From assembly GCA_002104895.1 (NCBI GenBank), contig MCFG01000047.1:17501-81500 (forward strand): 64,000 nucleotides of DNA, written 5' to 3'. Under the pieces are notes generated by a model. That model was not told where the DNA came from. It saw only the letters and a program-made list of their open reading frames with translations, and searched no databases. Source of the stretch: Anaeromyces robustus (lineage: Eukaryota > Neocallimastigomycota > Neocallimastigomycetes > Neocallimastigales > Neocallimastigaceae). The translations under genes and the position numbers were made by a program. This document shows, one piece after another, positions 1-13,900 of the stretch (its first letter is position 1; each line of letters opens with the position of its first letter).

Positions 1-951
1 ATAAATACTAAAAAGGATATTAATATTTCTGATAATTATGATGTTGAAGTTTATATTGACAACTCAAGATCAAAAACAAAGCCAAAAACTACTACTACCA
101 ATAAACCAAAAACCACAACCACAAAATCAAAAACTACCACAAAATCAAAAACTACCACAAAATCAAAAACTACCACCACAAAACCAAAAACTACTACTAA
201 ATCAAAAACAAAAACTACTACCACAAAACCAAAAACTACTACTAAATCAAAACCAAAAACTACTACCACAAAACCAAAAACTACTACTAAATCAAAACCA
301 AAAACTACTACCACAAAACCAAAAACTACTACTAAATCAAAAACAAAAACTACTACCACAAAACCAAAAACTACTACCACAAAACCAAAAACTACTACTA
401 AATCAAAAACAAAAACTACTACCACAAAACCAAAAACTACTACCACAAAACCAAAAACTACTACTAAATCAAAAACAAAAACTACTACCACAAAACCAAA
501 AACTACTACCACAAAACCAAAAACTACTACCACAAAACCAAAAACTACTACTAAATCAAAAACAAAAACTACTACCACAAAACCAAAAACTACTACCACA
601 AAACCAAAAACTACTACTAAATCAAAAACAAAAACTACTACCACAAAACCAAAAACTACTACCACAAAACCAAAAACTACTACTAAATCAAAAACAAAAA
701 CTACTACTAAACCAAAACCAAAAACTACTACTAAACCAAAACCAAAAACTACTAAATCAAAAACTACTAAATCAAAAACTACTAAATCAAAAACAAAAAC
801 TACTACTACCACAAAACCAAAAACTACTAAATCAAAAACTACTAAATCAAAAACAAAAACTACCACCACAAAGTCAAAAACTACTAAATCAAAAACAAAA
901 ACTACTACTACTACAAAACCAAAAACTACCACTAAATCAAATAAAAAGTAA
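1..951 (+). CDS. Lys/Thr/Pro-repeat protein, C-terminal part (5' end outside window)
   Basis: The reading frame starting at base 1 is open to a TAA at 949-951, giving 316 codons with no internal stop. It begins with about 24 ordinary residues (INTKKDINISDNYDVEVY...) and then becomes a long tract of KPKTTT, KSKT and KTKTTT units to the end. The two longest ATG frames over the same bases, one Leu/Asn/Gln-rich on this strand and one Val/Phe-rich on the other, are by-products of the repeat. I prefer frame 1 because its non-repetitive lead-in is ordinary protein and because Thr/Lys/Pro repeats are common as O-glycosylated linkers or stalks in fungal surface and secreted proteins. The start, any signal peptide and any catalytic domain lie upstream of the window. 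There is no GPI-type hydrophobic tail; the protein ends in NKK. The function cannot be assigned. Confidence 0.7.
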   Translation: MNTKKDINISDNYDVEVYIDNSRSKTKPKTTTTNKPKTTTTKSKTTTKSKTTTKSKTTTTKPKTTTKSKTKTTTTKPKTTTKSKPKTTTTKPKTTTKSKPKTTTTKPKTTTKSKTKTTTTKPKTTTTKPKTTTKSKTKTTTTKPKTTTTKPKTTTKSKTKTTTTKPKTTTTKPKTTTTKPKTTTKSKTKTTTTKPKTTTTKPKTTTKSKTKTTTTKPKTTTTKPKTTTKSKTKTTTKPKPKTTTKPKPKTTKSKTTKSKTTKSKTKTTTTTKPKTTKSKTTKSKTKTTTTKSKTTKSKTKTTTTTKPKTTTKSNKK

Positions 952-1943
952 AAATAACTACTATTAAATTAAAAAATAAAAAAAATAAAATATTTCCAAA
1001 AAATCATAAAGGGTACTATGAATCATAGAATATAATTATTATTTATATACTGAAAAGTTTGTTATGCTTGGCCCATGAATTGAATAATTGAATCATCGTT
1101 TTCATATTTATCTAAAGCTATCTGTAGTAATAATGGAGAACTAATACTACTAAAAACAAATATATATATATATTAAAAGAATTCAATAAAAATAATTTCC
1201 AATTCTGAAATGAATGGATAAATAAATAAATAAATATATATATATATATAAATGTGTACTAAATAAAAATATAGTTTTTAAATAAATAATAAATAATGAA
1301 ATAAAAATAAGAATAAGAATAACTCTTTTTATTTTTTATTTTTTTTTTATTTATTTTTTTTAACTCTCTCTCTTCATTTTATATAAAACATCTTTTTAAT
1401 TTATTTAATTAAAAAATAGAAAAATATGAAGAATTTAAAAGTCCATATCGTATTATCGTATTATTATTTGAATGAAAAAGTTAAAAGAATAAATATAAAA
1501 AAGAAATTAAATAAAAAAATTAATGCATTTATTGCCTAAAATTTTTATATTTATTTTTCTATATAGAACAACTTTTTATAATTATATACTTTGTCCACTA
1601 AATGTTCATTTGATACCTCTACTTTAAAATTGGACATAAAAGTATTAAAAATTAATAGATAAAAAATTTAAAAAATAATTATTTCCACATTAAGTAACTT
1701 TCCATATTTGTATATTTTTATGACCAATTTAAGGATCATTGCCTTTATATAATGAATATAAAAAATGGTATATAAATAAAAAATGATGTAAACATAATTA
1801 AAGTAAAAAAATAAGACACTTTTTATATTTTTTTATTAATTTTCTTTTTTTAATATTTATAAATAAATAAACAAATAAATAAATAAAGCTATATATTTCT
1901 TTATCAAAATCAAAAATATTATAAAATATTTTTAATATTTATA
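952..1943. other. Spacer between the repeat protein and the RNF213-like gene
   Basis: Apart from the candidate minus-strand exons at 1062-1149 and 1590-1637, this stretch is simple AT-rich sequence with A and T runs, a short TA tract near 1236-1250 and a TAAA run near 1217-1232. The last few hundred bases should contain the promoter and 5' leader of the giant gene that starts at 1944, but I see no distinct motif. Confidence 0.6.
1062..1637 (-). CDS. Candidate small multi-exon gene, incompletely resolved
   Basis: I do not recognise this protein. The minus strand at 1062-1149 reads as a terminal exon: an AG acceptor (TTTTTAG), then 28 codons containing SPLLLQIALDKYENDDSI and ending QFMGQA-stop. 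The residue mix is ordinary, unlike random AT-rich frames nearby. Further upstream on the same strand, 1590-1637 reads ATG and 16 codons (MSNFKVEVSNEHLVDK) followed by a GTATAT donor, which could be a first exon. The two do not join directly: the first ends in phase 0 and the last needs two carried bases, so a middle exon or another splice is missing. A good acceptor (CATTTCAG) lies near 1206, but no donor follows it. It may also be a decayed gene. Confidence 0.33.
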
Positions 1944-4900
1944 ATGAATATTGATGATACAACTACCGAAGCCAATAGTATTGAGAAAGAAATTTTGAAT
2001 AAAAATGATATGAAAATAAAGCTTGAAGATAATACTAATGATAAGGGTAAAGTAGAAACTACTGAAAATACTGAAAATGTCAATGGGGAAATAACTGAAA
2101 CGAAGTTAGATTCATATGAACAACCATACGAAGAAACAGAAAAAGGCCTTACAGAGACAGAAATAAATTCTAATGAAAAGAATAAAAATTCTTGTGTATA
2201 TTTTATTATAGCTTGCAATAAAAATATATCTATTATTGATAATTTAACTATAGATATAGAAAATAAAGATGAGGATATTATTGAAATATCTGATAAAAAT
2301 ATAGCCGAAATAGTTAAAAAAAATAAAAATTCTAATAATAAGAATAATGAAAATATTAAAAATTATCTTGAAATAAAAGAATATAATCATTTATTAGATA
2401 ATAATAAATTTTATTTATTTAAAGTCGATTTAGAATTAGAAAAGAACGAAGAAAATTTTCGTATCAAATTAAATTATGATAATAAATATTTGTTTACAGA
2501 ACAATTTTATACTATTCAGAAAAATCAACCATTATTTATATATGAACTACCAATCATTGCTAAAAATAAACAGGGAAATTGTAAAACAAATAAATAAAAT
2601 AAGAAAACTTTTTGGAAAAAACTATAGTAATATAGAAAATTTAATAAAAGATAAATTATCTATTGTTCAAAAGTTTCTCTTCTACAAAAATTATTTAGAG
2701 AACTACAATAGAGAATACTTACCACTATTGTTAGAAAAAACCAATGATTTGATTAAAGATTCAAATGATGTAGATTTTGAATTAATCCTTCATCTTATTA
2801 TTACAATAATTAGTAATAAAGAGTATTTTAAAACACCTGAAGAATTGCAAATAATTTTTAAAAAAGTTTTACAAAATTTAAAAGATAAAGAAAAAATAAA
2901 AGAGAAAAATTATAAATATAATAATTATGATAATATTATATATAACATAAATTTTTATCAATTTAAAGAAAATGAAACATCTTTTATTACGTGGTTTTTA
3001 ATATTTATTTTAACGTATGATCAATTAAGTCAAAAGAAAGAATTTGGAAATCTATTCAGAAAAATTCCATTGAAAGAGGAAGCTATAGAATTTATTATAA
3101 AGCATAAAAATATTTTTTCAAATTTGAATGGTTCTGATTTACAGTTAATCTTCTCTGAAGCAAATAAAGAAAAAACATCGTTCAATGATGTCTTATCTCT
3201 TGCTTCAAATTACAATGATTATATTCAACTTTTCTATACAAATGAAGAATATATTATTGAAAAACAGCCTAAAATAAAATTTAAGGATGCTCCAAAACCA
3301 GATATAAATACTGAAATTAATTATTTAGTCCCATATATTAATACTTTAAATAAAATGAAAATTAATTACTTGAATAAAGAAGACGAAAAACACATTAAAG
3401 GAGAATTTTCCAATTTAATTAAACAATTAAAAAATAATTCAGATTATTACAAGTTAATCAATTTAAAAGAAGTTTCAAAGAATAACAATCATTTTGAAAT
3501 CTTAAAATTAATTGAAAAGGATTTAAATCTGGCTATCCACACTGTTGGTAGAAAAAATATTGAAGACAATAAATTTAAAAATATTGAAATCATTGAATTC
3601 ATACAAGAAGATTCAAAATTTTTTAAAGATGATTATAAAAATAAGCCGAAATATACTACACTTATAAGATACATCAATTTGGATGAAATTGATGATGAAT
3701 TTTGTAAAAGCTTTAATAATTCTCTAGTTAACTATAAAACTATTTTTGAAAAGAAATATGAACTATTTCTTAATTCATTAATGGAAAATGTTTTAACTTT
3801 TAATCACTTTTGCAATCTATTGAAACTATTTAATGTTAATAATAATTTAAATCCTGGAAAAGAAATAACAAAAAAATTAATAGAAGTCTATTCTAAAAAG
3901 GATTTAGAAAATAATTTAATGGACAATTCAAAACTCTTTTCCATTGTAAATTGTTTATTTATACTTTCTATTAATAATGGTAATGTTAATATTACAGACC
4001 TAATTGAAGCTACTTCAAAAAAATATTTTTCAAAAGATGAAGTTAATACCCTTTTTATTGAAATATTAAATAATTTTGAATTAACGCCGAATGTCATGGG
4101 AAAATTAGTTGAAAATATTAATGATATATCAAATAATAATATTTTTAATATTTTAGATCGTTTAGAGAGCAAAGATGTAAAATCTAGATTTATGCAAAGT
4201 TTAAAAAATAAAGTACCAAAAGATGAAGATATTTTCAATATAAAATTAACAGATAATTTAAAGTTACTTAAAGAATTCATTAAAAGGAATTATTTCGAAT
4301 ATAATGATAAAAAATTTAAAAGAATAACTTACATTAAAAAAACAAATGATTTAGTTACAAATCAGATAAAAATTTTGAAAGAAGGTAAGTTTTATATGAA
4401 ACAAGTGCGATCAATGTGTTCTTTACTAAAGGAAGAAAATGAAGAATATGAAAATAATTTAAAAGAAAGATTTTATATCCTTTCTTTGGGTGATCTCAGT
4501 CGTAACAATATTGAAGGTTTGTATGAAAAAATAGTTGGCCAAATAAGAGAATGTAATGATACCTTCAATAAGATTGAAGAGATTATTTCTATTTTCAGAG
4601 AATTTTATCCGAATGAAAAAAATTATATCATTAATAAATATGAAAAATTAAAGGAAGATATTATGGATAAGCCAATTAATGATTTTCCTAATAAAGAATT
4701 AGATAATTTTGATAAGCATTATGAAGAAGCTCACAGAATTTCTGAAATTAAAGAATCCAAAATGTTCAATATTATTTATAAAAATATTGAATTATATGAT
4801 ACCGGTTTTATAGATACTGGAAATTATAATAGCGATGGATCTCTAATGAGTAAAACGGAAAAGAAATTTAATGAATTAAAATATTTATTTGATGAAAAAA

Positions 4901-7900
4901 CTGAAAAAAATATTAATTTAGATTTTTTAGAAGAAATATTATCCAAATTAGAGTATAACGATATAAAAAATGAATTAAATAGTTTAAAAAAATATTTAAC
5001 CTACCTAAAAATCCTAAAAATAAAATAGAGAAAAAATTAAAACTGTTAAAAACGAAAAGAAATAATATAAATAAATTTGAGAAATTGATATCTTTATTTA
5101 ATGATTTTCAAATCAAAGATGACGAAGTTCGAAAAGAATTAGATATAATAATTAATGATTTAAAGAATAATCCTTCTTTTGATCAACTCTTAAGGATCAA
5201 TGATTCTGTACAAAAATTAGATATTGATTTATTAAAAATAGATTTGTTTGAATGTAAGAATCAAAATCAAAAGTCAAATTCAAATAAAAATAAAAATAAA
5301 AAGCAAAACAAAAAGCAAGATAAAAAATCAAAAAAATCAAACTCTAGTACCAATAATATTCTAGATGAAAATCCGAATAAACGAATGATTGAAATATTAA
5401 ATTTAATTATAAAAATGTACGAAAAACCAGAATTCATGACCTTTATTAAAACGAAATCAATTAATGATGTTCATCAAATGGCTGAATTTATTGGTGATTC
5501 CGAAAATGATTATATAAAGTTAGAAGATATTGACCAATTAGAAAGTTGTATGGATTTTATTCAAGAGTTAAGTTATCAAAGCAATGATAAAGATGAAAAA
5601 CAATTTTTGGATTTATTTATTAATCAATACATCAATGATCCAAAATATAATAATATCTTCAATGAATTAACAAATTCGCTGGATAAATTTAGTGATTTTA
5701 ATGACTTGTATAATAGTCATTTAAATCCTAATGAATTGAATAAAGTTCACATCAAAAAAATATATAACTATAGTACATTTTATTTAAAATTTTATGATTA
5801 CGATTATCAATGCCATGTGGAATACTATAATAATAATAAAAAGGTAGAAAAAGAATTTGAAGAAATGATAGATTTAAGAGCTGTAGCCTTATTGAAAAAA
5901 AAGGATAACAATGAAACAGATTATTTTAATATTTGTAATACCTTTGCCAAAATCATTAGTGATATTCAAAAAATCTTAAAATACTTAAATATCATTACTT
6001 TTAATGGATATTTTGAAGAAATTGAATATGAGATTAAAATTAATGAAGGAAATGCCCTTGGTTTTAAAGTCAATTCAACAGAAGATCATAATGGAAAATA
6101 TTTGGAAAACATTATTGATGATCTAAAAAATATTAATGAACTACAAAGGAAAGAAATTAAATCATTTTATTTCTCTAATCCTTATCTTCGAATGATTTAT
6201 GGAAGACAATTTAACTATATTTATAACTATATGAATGAACTTAACAATTCTCGCACTTTATCTACACCTAAATTAAAAAATTTATTAAAATATGTTACAA
6301 ATCATCCGTTAAATAATCTAGATGAACTATTAAAGTATATTAGATTCTATTATCATCAAAATGATAATAATAATAATGAACCATTAAAACAAATGTTTAT
6401 TGATGTCAATTATTATTTAAATATATTATTTAGAATAAATAGGATTAATTTAAATAATATTTATGAAGAAGCGATCATTATGAATCTTGTTAAAAAAGGA
6501 ATATATAGTCATTCATGTCAAAAAGAGGAAATTGAGAAGAATGCCATTTATTGCTCATTAAAATTAACAGGTAAATTTCCAATTGCTCAAACCGTCTTAT
6601 ATTGTAATAAAAATACAACAGAAGAAGAGATTATTTCATTTATCTATAGAAGCATAAAATGTGAACAAAATGCTTTATTCATTTTCATTAAGCCTGAAAA
6701 TTTAAGTATTGAAAAAAAGAATTTATTAATTGAATTATTAAAAGAACTTTATGGTCAATCACCTAAAAGTATGGTTTCATGCCTTCTTTTCATTTATTCT
6801 AATGAAAATAAAACTAAGGAGGTCATTGTTGAAATTGAAAAGTTACCCTTCCATCATTCCTTTGAACTTAAGGAAAATAATGATGATGAGGAAAATGAAA
6901 TTAAAAATGAAAAAAGAAAATTCATAGAAAAAAATAAAAATATGGAAATAAAAAATCAAGAATTAAAACCGAAAATTTCAAATATTAAGGTTTATTCAAG
7001 CGAATTCTCGGGTTTAGGAAAATCAACTTTGATTAAAAAAGATTTTAAGGAGGAATATCCTGATTATCGATATGTGTATTTCCCTATAGGCGGCAACATT
7101 AATAAAAATGAAATCATTGAAAGATTATTGGAATTAAGCGATCAGAATATTGCCTTGCATTTAGATTTTTATGATACCGCTCAAACGGAATTTATCAGTG
7201 AATTTATTTTTACTTTCCTTATCTTAAAATTTTTTATTCATAATGAAAATATATATTATTACAATAGAAGTGAAATGAAGATTAAGGTTGAAATTCCAAA
7301 TGGTTTCATCGATTTCCAAAAATTATTCCCTGTTTTCGAATTTTTTGAAATTGAAAACATCAAACCATTAAATATACAACCTCTTATAGTCCCTAAAAAT
7401 TTAGACTCGGATATTCAAATTGTCTGTAATTATTTATATAATATTGAAAATCTTAATTCTCATGATATTTTTATTGAAGGATTAAATAATCATACTACAA
7501 AATCGATTACAGTAGATCACGAACTTGATGCTCAAATATGTAATAACCTCATAAAAAGAATTTTAACAGTGAATAATGATATTAATACAGATAACCAATT
7601 ATTATCAAATTGAAACGTTTATTAAGATAGTTGCAGAACAATTAAGATTATTTTCTAAATCAATTTATTTAAATGTTGAAGCCTTAGAATTCCAGGGTCA
7701 ATCGAATGAACTAAGAAATTTAAGAAAATTCTACGTTGAATCTTTAACTCAAGTTACAAAGTATTTTATTATTTCTTCCTATGATAATATTTTAAAAGGT
7801 CAACTAAATACCTTTGACCAACAAAAAAGAAAAATCGATACGGAAGAAGCTAAAGAAAGAGCTATTAAACTTTTAACGGAAAAGAAACCATTTTCTATTA

Positions 7901-10900
7901 AAAAAGTTAAACCAAGTGTAATTTTAATTAATGAAGATGAACAATCTATTTCTATTATCATGACTTGTCGTAAAAACTCTAAAGAATATCAATTTTTAAA
8001 TGCAATTTATAAAATGGATCCTATGAATTCACAAAAAAATATTAATATTAGTAACTACAATAATTTTGAATCCAGACAATTTTTAGAGGAAGTAAGAAAA
8101 GTTTTAAATATTAATTATCCTATTGATGAATTAGACCATGATTATATCTTTGAATCTGATAATGATAAAAATTCTTCTGGAAAAATAACCTATTTAAGAG
8201 ATATTGTTAAATCGTACGTTTTTACTGCCGATAACTTTATCAAATTAATTTTAATTTCTTTACGATTAAGAACTAACGTCCCCATTATTTTAATGGGAGA
8301 AACAGGTTGTGGTAAAACATCATTAATACGAATTATCTCAAAGTTAAAAAAGACGACCATGTATATTTTGAATATTCATGCTGGCATCGAAGATAATGAC
8401 ATTATTCAATTTATTAATGATAAAAATTTATTTGAAAAAGGAAATTTAAATAATAATGAATTAAACGATAATGATAAAGATATTTGGGTATTCTTAGATG
8501 AAATAAATACTTGCAATTCTTTAGGATTAATTTCTGAAATTATGCTGAAAAATACTTGTAAAGGAAAAAAAATTAAAAATAATGTGAAATTTATTGCGGC
8601 TTGTAATCCTTATAGATTGGATACCAGTAAAAGAGAAATTGTCGGATTATACGATGAAACTAAATATTTAGTAAGAAAATTGGTATATAGTGTTAATCCT
8701 TTGCCACATTCCCTTTTAAATTTTGTATTTGATTTCGGTTCACCAGAAAAAGAAGATATTCAAAAATATATTTCTAACATGATCTTAGAAATACTTCAAA
8801 ACAATATTTCTAATAATTATATTTTAAATTACATTAAACGTATAGCAGAAAAAGCAGTCTTTGATGCTCATGAATTTATTAAAAAGAATTTTGATATTTC
8901 TTCTGTAAGTCTAAGAGAAATTAGAAGATGGGGAATTCTCTTTGAATGGTTTAATGAAAAATTATTGAATAATCCTTATATTGTTGAAAAATTTGACAAG
9001 CTAAAAAATGAAAAAACAAAATTAGTATATGTTTTAAATTTAAGTATCTATCTTTGTTACTATATTCGTATTTACGATAAGGAAAAACGAAAGGAATTTG
9101 TAAGAATTATGAAGCGCTCATTTGATGGGGAATTTAATTTTGAAGATTTCCCAGAAAAAATACAAAATATTATTGCTGATGCTGTCGATTTAGAAAAAGG
9201 TATTGCTAAAAATAGAGCTTTATTAGAAAACTTATTTACCATTTTGTATGCTTAAATACAAAAATACCGTTATTTATCATCGGTAAACCAGGTTGTAGTA
9301 AATCATTAAGTGCTCAATTAATTTTTAAATCAATGAACGGAAAGAATTCTTCTCATGCCTTTTTCAAACACTACCAAAAAGTATATCATTTATCCTACCA
9401 GGGATCTCTTACTAGTAATTCCAAAGGTATCCTTAAAGTATTTAAAAAGGCAAGAGATGCCTTAAATAACGAAGGATTATCAAAAGAGATTATATCTGCT
9501 ATTTATTTCGATGAAATGGGTTTAGCCGAAATTTCTTCCAATAATCCATTAAAAGTAATTCATTCCCAATTGGAATATGATGATAATGAACAAAAAGTAG
9601 CATTTATTGGTATATCTAATTGGACGTTTGATGCTTCAAAAATGAATCGTGTTCATCTTTCAATACCCGAACCGGATAAAGAAGATTTGATCAAAACAGC
9701 AATTGCTATTGCCGAATCCTATGATCCAAGATTAAAACAATACTATCATGATGAATTCAAAAGCTTATCTTATACCTATTTTGATTACAAAGAAGATTTA
9801 CGTGATAATCCATTCAATTTTGAAAAAAATGACACTAATAAACCAGAATTTGATGCCGCAAGAAATAATATTAAAGAATTCCACGGTACAAGAGACTTTT
9901 ATCATCTAATTAAGATTGCTTCAAAACTCTTTATAGAGAGTAATTTTACCAAAGATAAAGATGAAATTGAAAAAATATTAAATAAAAGTATTGAAAGAAA
10001 TTTTGGTGGTTTGGACTATTCTATTATAAAATTTAAGGAAAAATTAAAAAAGTATATTCCCACAATTCATGATCCTCAGGAATATAATGTCATGGAATGT
10101 ATTGCTAATAATATTCAGGATAATGAAAGTAGATATTTATTGATTGAAACCAAAAGTTCCATTAGTCAATTCTTGATCACCTTAATTCTAAATAAATTAA
10201 ACAAAAACTATATCTTTTACTATGGAAGTAATTTTGATGAAGATATATCACAGAATTATTACAGTGCCAAAACTCTAAATAAAATTCAAGTAACCATTAA
10301 TGAAAGCAATATCATGATTTTAAAAAATTTAACTAGTGTCTATCCCTCTCTTTATGATTTGTTTAATCAAAATTTCTGTAAAAAAGATAATTGTAACTAT
10401 ACAAAAATAGCTTTAGGTAATTCCAATACTCAAATACATCGTGTGAATGATGATTTTAGATGTATCGTTCTTTTAGACAAAAATGAAATTAATAAACAAG
10501 ATCCCCCATTTATCAATCGATTTGAAAAGCACATTATTACTTTTGAAGATTTATTAAAAAATCAAAGGGATAGAGATTTTTGTCATTATATATACGATAC
10601 CATAAGTCATTTAATAGAAGATGAAAATAATGAACTAAAAATAAACTTGTCATCAGAAATGTTAAACTGTGATTTAGAAGAAATTCAAGGAATGGTTTAT
10701 CAATATTTAATAGATGATAATAATACTGAAAGTGAAGATGAATATGACAGTCATAGTGAAAATAAAGATAATGATGATAATAGTGAAAATAATGAAAATG
10801 AAGATAATGATGATAATAATAGTGAAAATAATGAAAATGAAGATAATGATGATAATAGTGAAAATAATGAAAGTGAAGATGAAGATAATAACAATGAAAA

Positions 10901-13900
10901 TGAGGAAACAAATCCTGATGATTTTAATAACAGAAATGGTTTAATTATTAACCAAAATGAAACAGTAGATTATAATTTATTAAAAGAAAAATTATATAAA
11001 AAAATAATTCCAACTTTCTCTCAGGATATCATCTTCTTCTCAAAAAATTCTAAATACAGCGAAATGTATAAGGAAGATTATCAAATAATTATAAATACCT
11101 ATCTAAAGCATGAAAATATTCATAAAAATCTAAAAACATATTTAGAAAAAATAACTACAAGTAGACATATTATATATACTTATTCTAATATATTAGATTC
11201 AATCTATGACAACCAAAATGACAATAACATAATTCATAATAAAAAGTATGGTTCATTTACCAAGGATAACACAAAAAATATTTTTATTAATAAAAGTTAC
11301 TGTGAAAGAGCCATTGAAGAATTCATATTTGATTATTATTCCAATGATGATTCTAAATTATGTATATTCCATTTTAATATAGAAAATTTCATAAATTTAA
11401 ATCATATTAACTTCTTAATCGAAAACTATGAAACGAATTTAAGAGAAAATGATGAATATGAATTTAAACAAAAACCATTTATTTTAATTCTTCATTTAAA
11501 AAGAATAATTAAAAATGAGAAAATGAAGGCCAACGAATATCATCAAATTCATAATGAATATTTAATTTCTCACCTCACTGAATGGAAACAATTTTTCATA
11601 GATAATTTAAACGGAAAAGATATACCAATAAAAGATATTCTTTATTCTTCAAACGATGAACTATTTAAAAATAAGGATTTATTTGATATTGAGGAAGAAT
11701 TTCAAAATAGTTTATACCATGCTTTTACATTTATTAAATATAACTTTAAAATTAATATTTCAGATAACATCATGAATGAAGATTACATTGTTTCAGCCTG
11801 TGAGTATATCAATAATGACCATGAATTGAAGTGTAAAATTAAAGCGTTAATTTTTTCAAAAATTCAAAAGATAAATGAAAATATTATCACTAAAATATTT
11901 AGAAATTATAATTTTGAAGAAAGTGATGTTGATTTCATCTCTGTTATTATAAAATTTATGAAGCATATTTTCATTGATGCATTATCCAGTACTTTAATTC
12001 AAATTGAAGAAAAAAATATTCTCTCCACAAAATTATCAAACAAACTAGAACTTGAAAATGAATTTTTTGAATCCATTTATAAAAATATACTCGATAATAT
12101 TAAACCAACAGAAACAAAATATTCTGTATTTGACCGAAAAGAGATTGACCTCTACCTTGGTATCGCCTACCCTTATGTTATTCCTCACTTTAAAGAAATA
12201 CATAAATACATTGAAAACAAATTAATGAAAGATTATTGTCAAAATGAATTAGAGTACTGCATCTGTTACAATAAAAACAATAACTATGATCAAGAAGATA
12301 CCAATTATATGGAATGTAAAAAACTTCTAGAAAAAAATATTAAAGAAAATTTTAAAAATTATTATTTTGCTAAAATATTCCAAAATACGGAAGATGAATC
12401 ATTGGAATACCTTGAAAAGGATAAATTACTTAATATTTTATTTAATGATTATATTATTTTCTATTTATCTGAATCTAATATAATAAATACAAATTCAAAT
12501 ATTTTTAACTTCTTTAATGCACTCTACGAGTTATTCTTTTCTGTAAATGATGAAGATAGTGAGGCGGATCAAAATCTAACCTATGAAAACATGTCAAAAT
12601 TTATACTTTTTATTGAATCCTATAGCTATTACTTGTATGTCCTATGCGAATTTTTATGCTCCATGGATTTCTATTTGAAGAAATCATCATACATCGATAA
12701 TTATATTTCTGAAATTCGTAAAATATCCTTTACCATGGATAATAAAAATAAAATAAATAAAAAGTATGATACTGTATACGATCTTTTTTACAATTTATAT
12801 GAATCAGTTATATATTGTATTTTGAATATTGAAGAAGGTTTCGATGAAATTTCAGATGAAGATTTAGAATTACTTTTAAGTGACATAAAGACATTCTCAG
12901 ATTCATTAACCAAAATAAATATTGATTTAGATTTAAATTTAAAACAAATATTATATTTATTTGACTTTATTAATGTTAATGAAGCTTTCTTAAAACACGG
13001 TATTGAACTAAAACAGAATTTAATTAAATATATAGAATTTTTAAAAATTGAAAGTGATTATTATTTATTAGAATCTGAAGAAGAAGAAGATAATGATAAT
13101 ATAATTATTGATGAATTTGAATTTTTGAGAAATTTGTTTAAAGAGAAAAAAAGTTCTGTATCCGAATTTTCAAAATTAATTGTTAAATTATTAAATAATA
13201 AGATGGAAATATCCGATGAAGAAAACTATCAATTAAAATTGCTTGAAATGCTTTGTTCAGATAATTTTGTCATCAATAAATCAAAAATGACATTTGAAGT
13301 ATTATTTAAAAACTTCCACTTAATTCCAATAAATAAATCCTATATCGAAGAAGATAATAACAATAACAGTGATAGTGATGATGATGAAGATGATGATGAT
13401 GATGATGAAGATGATGATGATGATGATAATGATGAAGAAGATGATGAAAATGAAGATGATGATGATGATGAAGAAAATGATGAAGATGAAGATGATGATG
13501 AAGATGATGATGATGATGATGATGATGATGAAGATGATGATGATGATGAAGATGATGATGATGATGAAGATGATGATGATGATGAAGATGATGATGATGA
13601 TGAAGATGATGATGATAATGATGATGATGGAGCTGGTGTTAAATTCTTAAATGAATTGGAGAAAGAAAAGAATAATGCCACTATAATATTTTTAAAAGAA
13701 AATGATAATATCTATCTAGATGAAATACTGCTATCATTATTTGATGAAAATATTTTAAAATATTTTGAATCGATAAAATCAGATAAAGATAAAATTGAAA
13801 ATCAATCCCTTCAAATATTCAAAAATTGTATTCAATATGTTGAAAATTCACTATCTCAAAGTAAATTATGGAATAAATTAGGTGTATTATATTGTATTTC

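Noticed and set aside
51-932. Long minus-strand open frame rich in Val and Phe
   Set aside because: It is the antisense shadow of the KPKTTT repeat; composition is impossible for a real protein and the plus frame 1 has a sensible lead-in.
4982-5028. Possible 47-nt intron that would restore the frame at the second break
   Set aside because: Donor GTTTAA is unlike the others and the length is far below the 85-nt minimum seen here; the other three breaks have no such option, so an indel is simpler.
10537-10944. His/Tyr-rich minus frame and Met/Ile/Lys plus frame
   Set aside because: Shadows of the Asn/Asp/Glu repeat in the giant gene.
13340-13681. Minus-strand poly-Ser frame and plus-strand poly-Met frame
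   Set aside because: Both are other-frame readings of the GAT/GAA acidic tract inside the RNF213-like gene.
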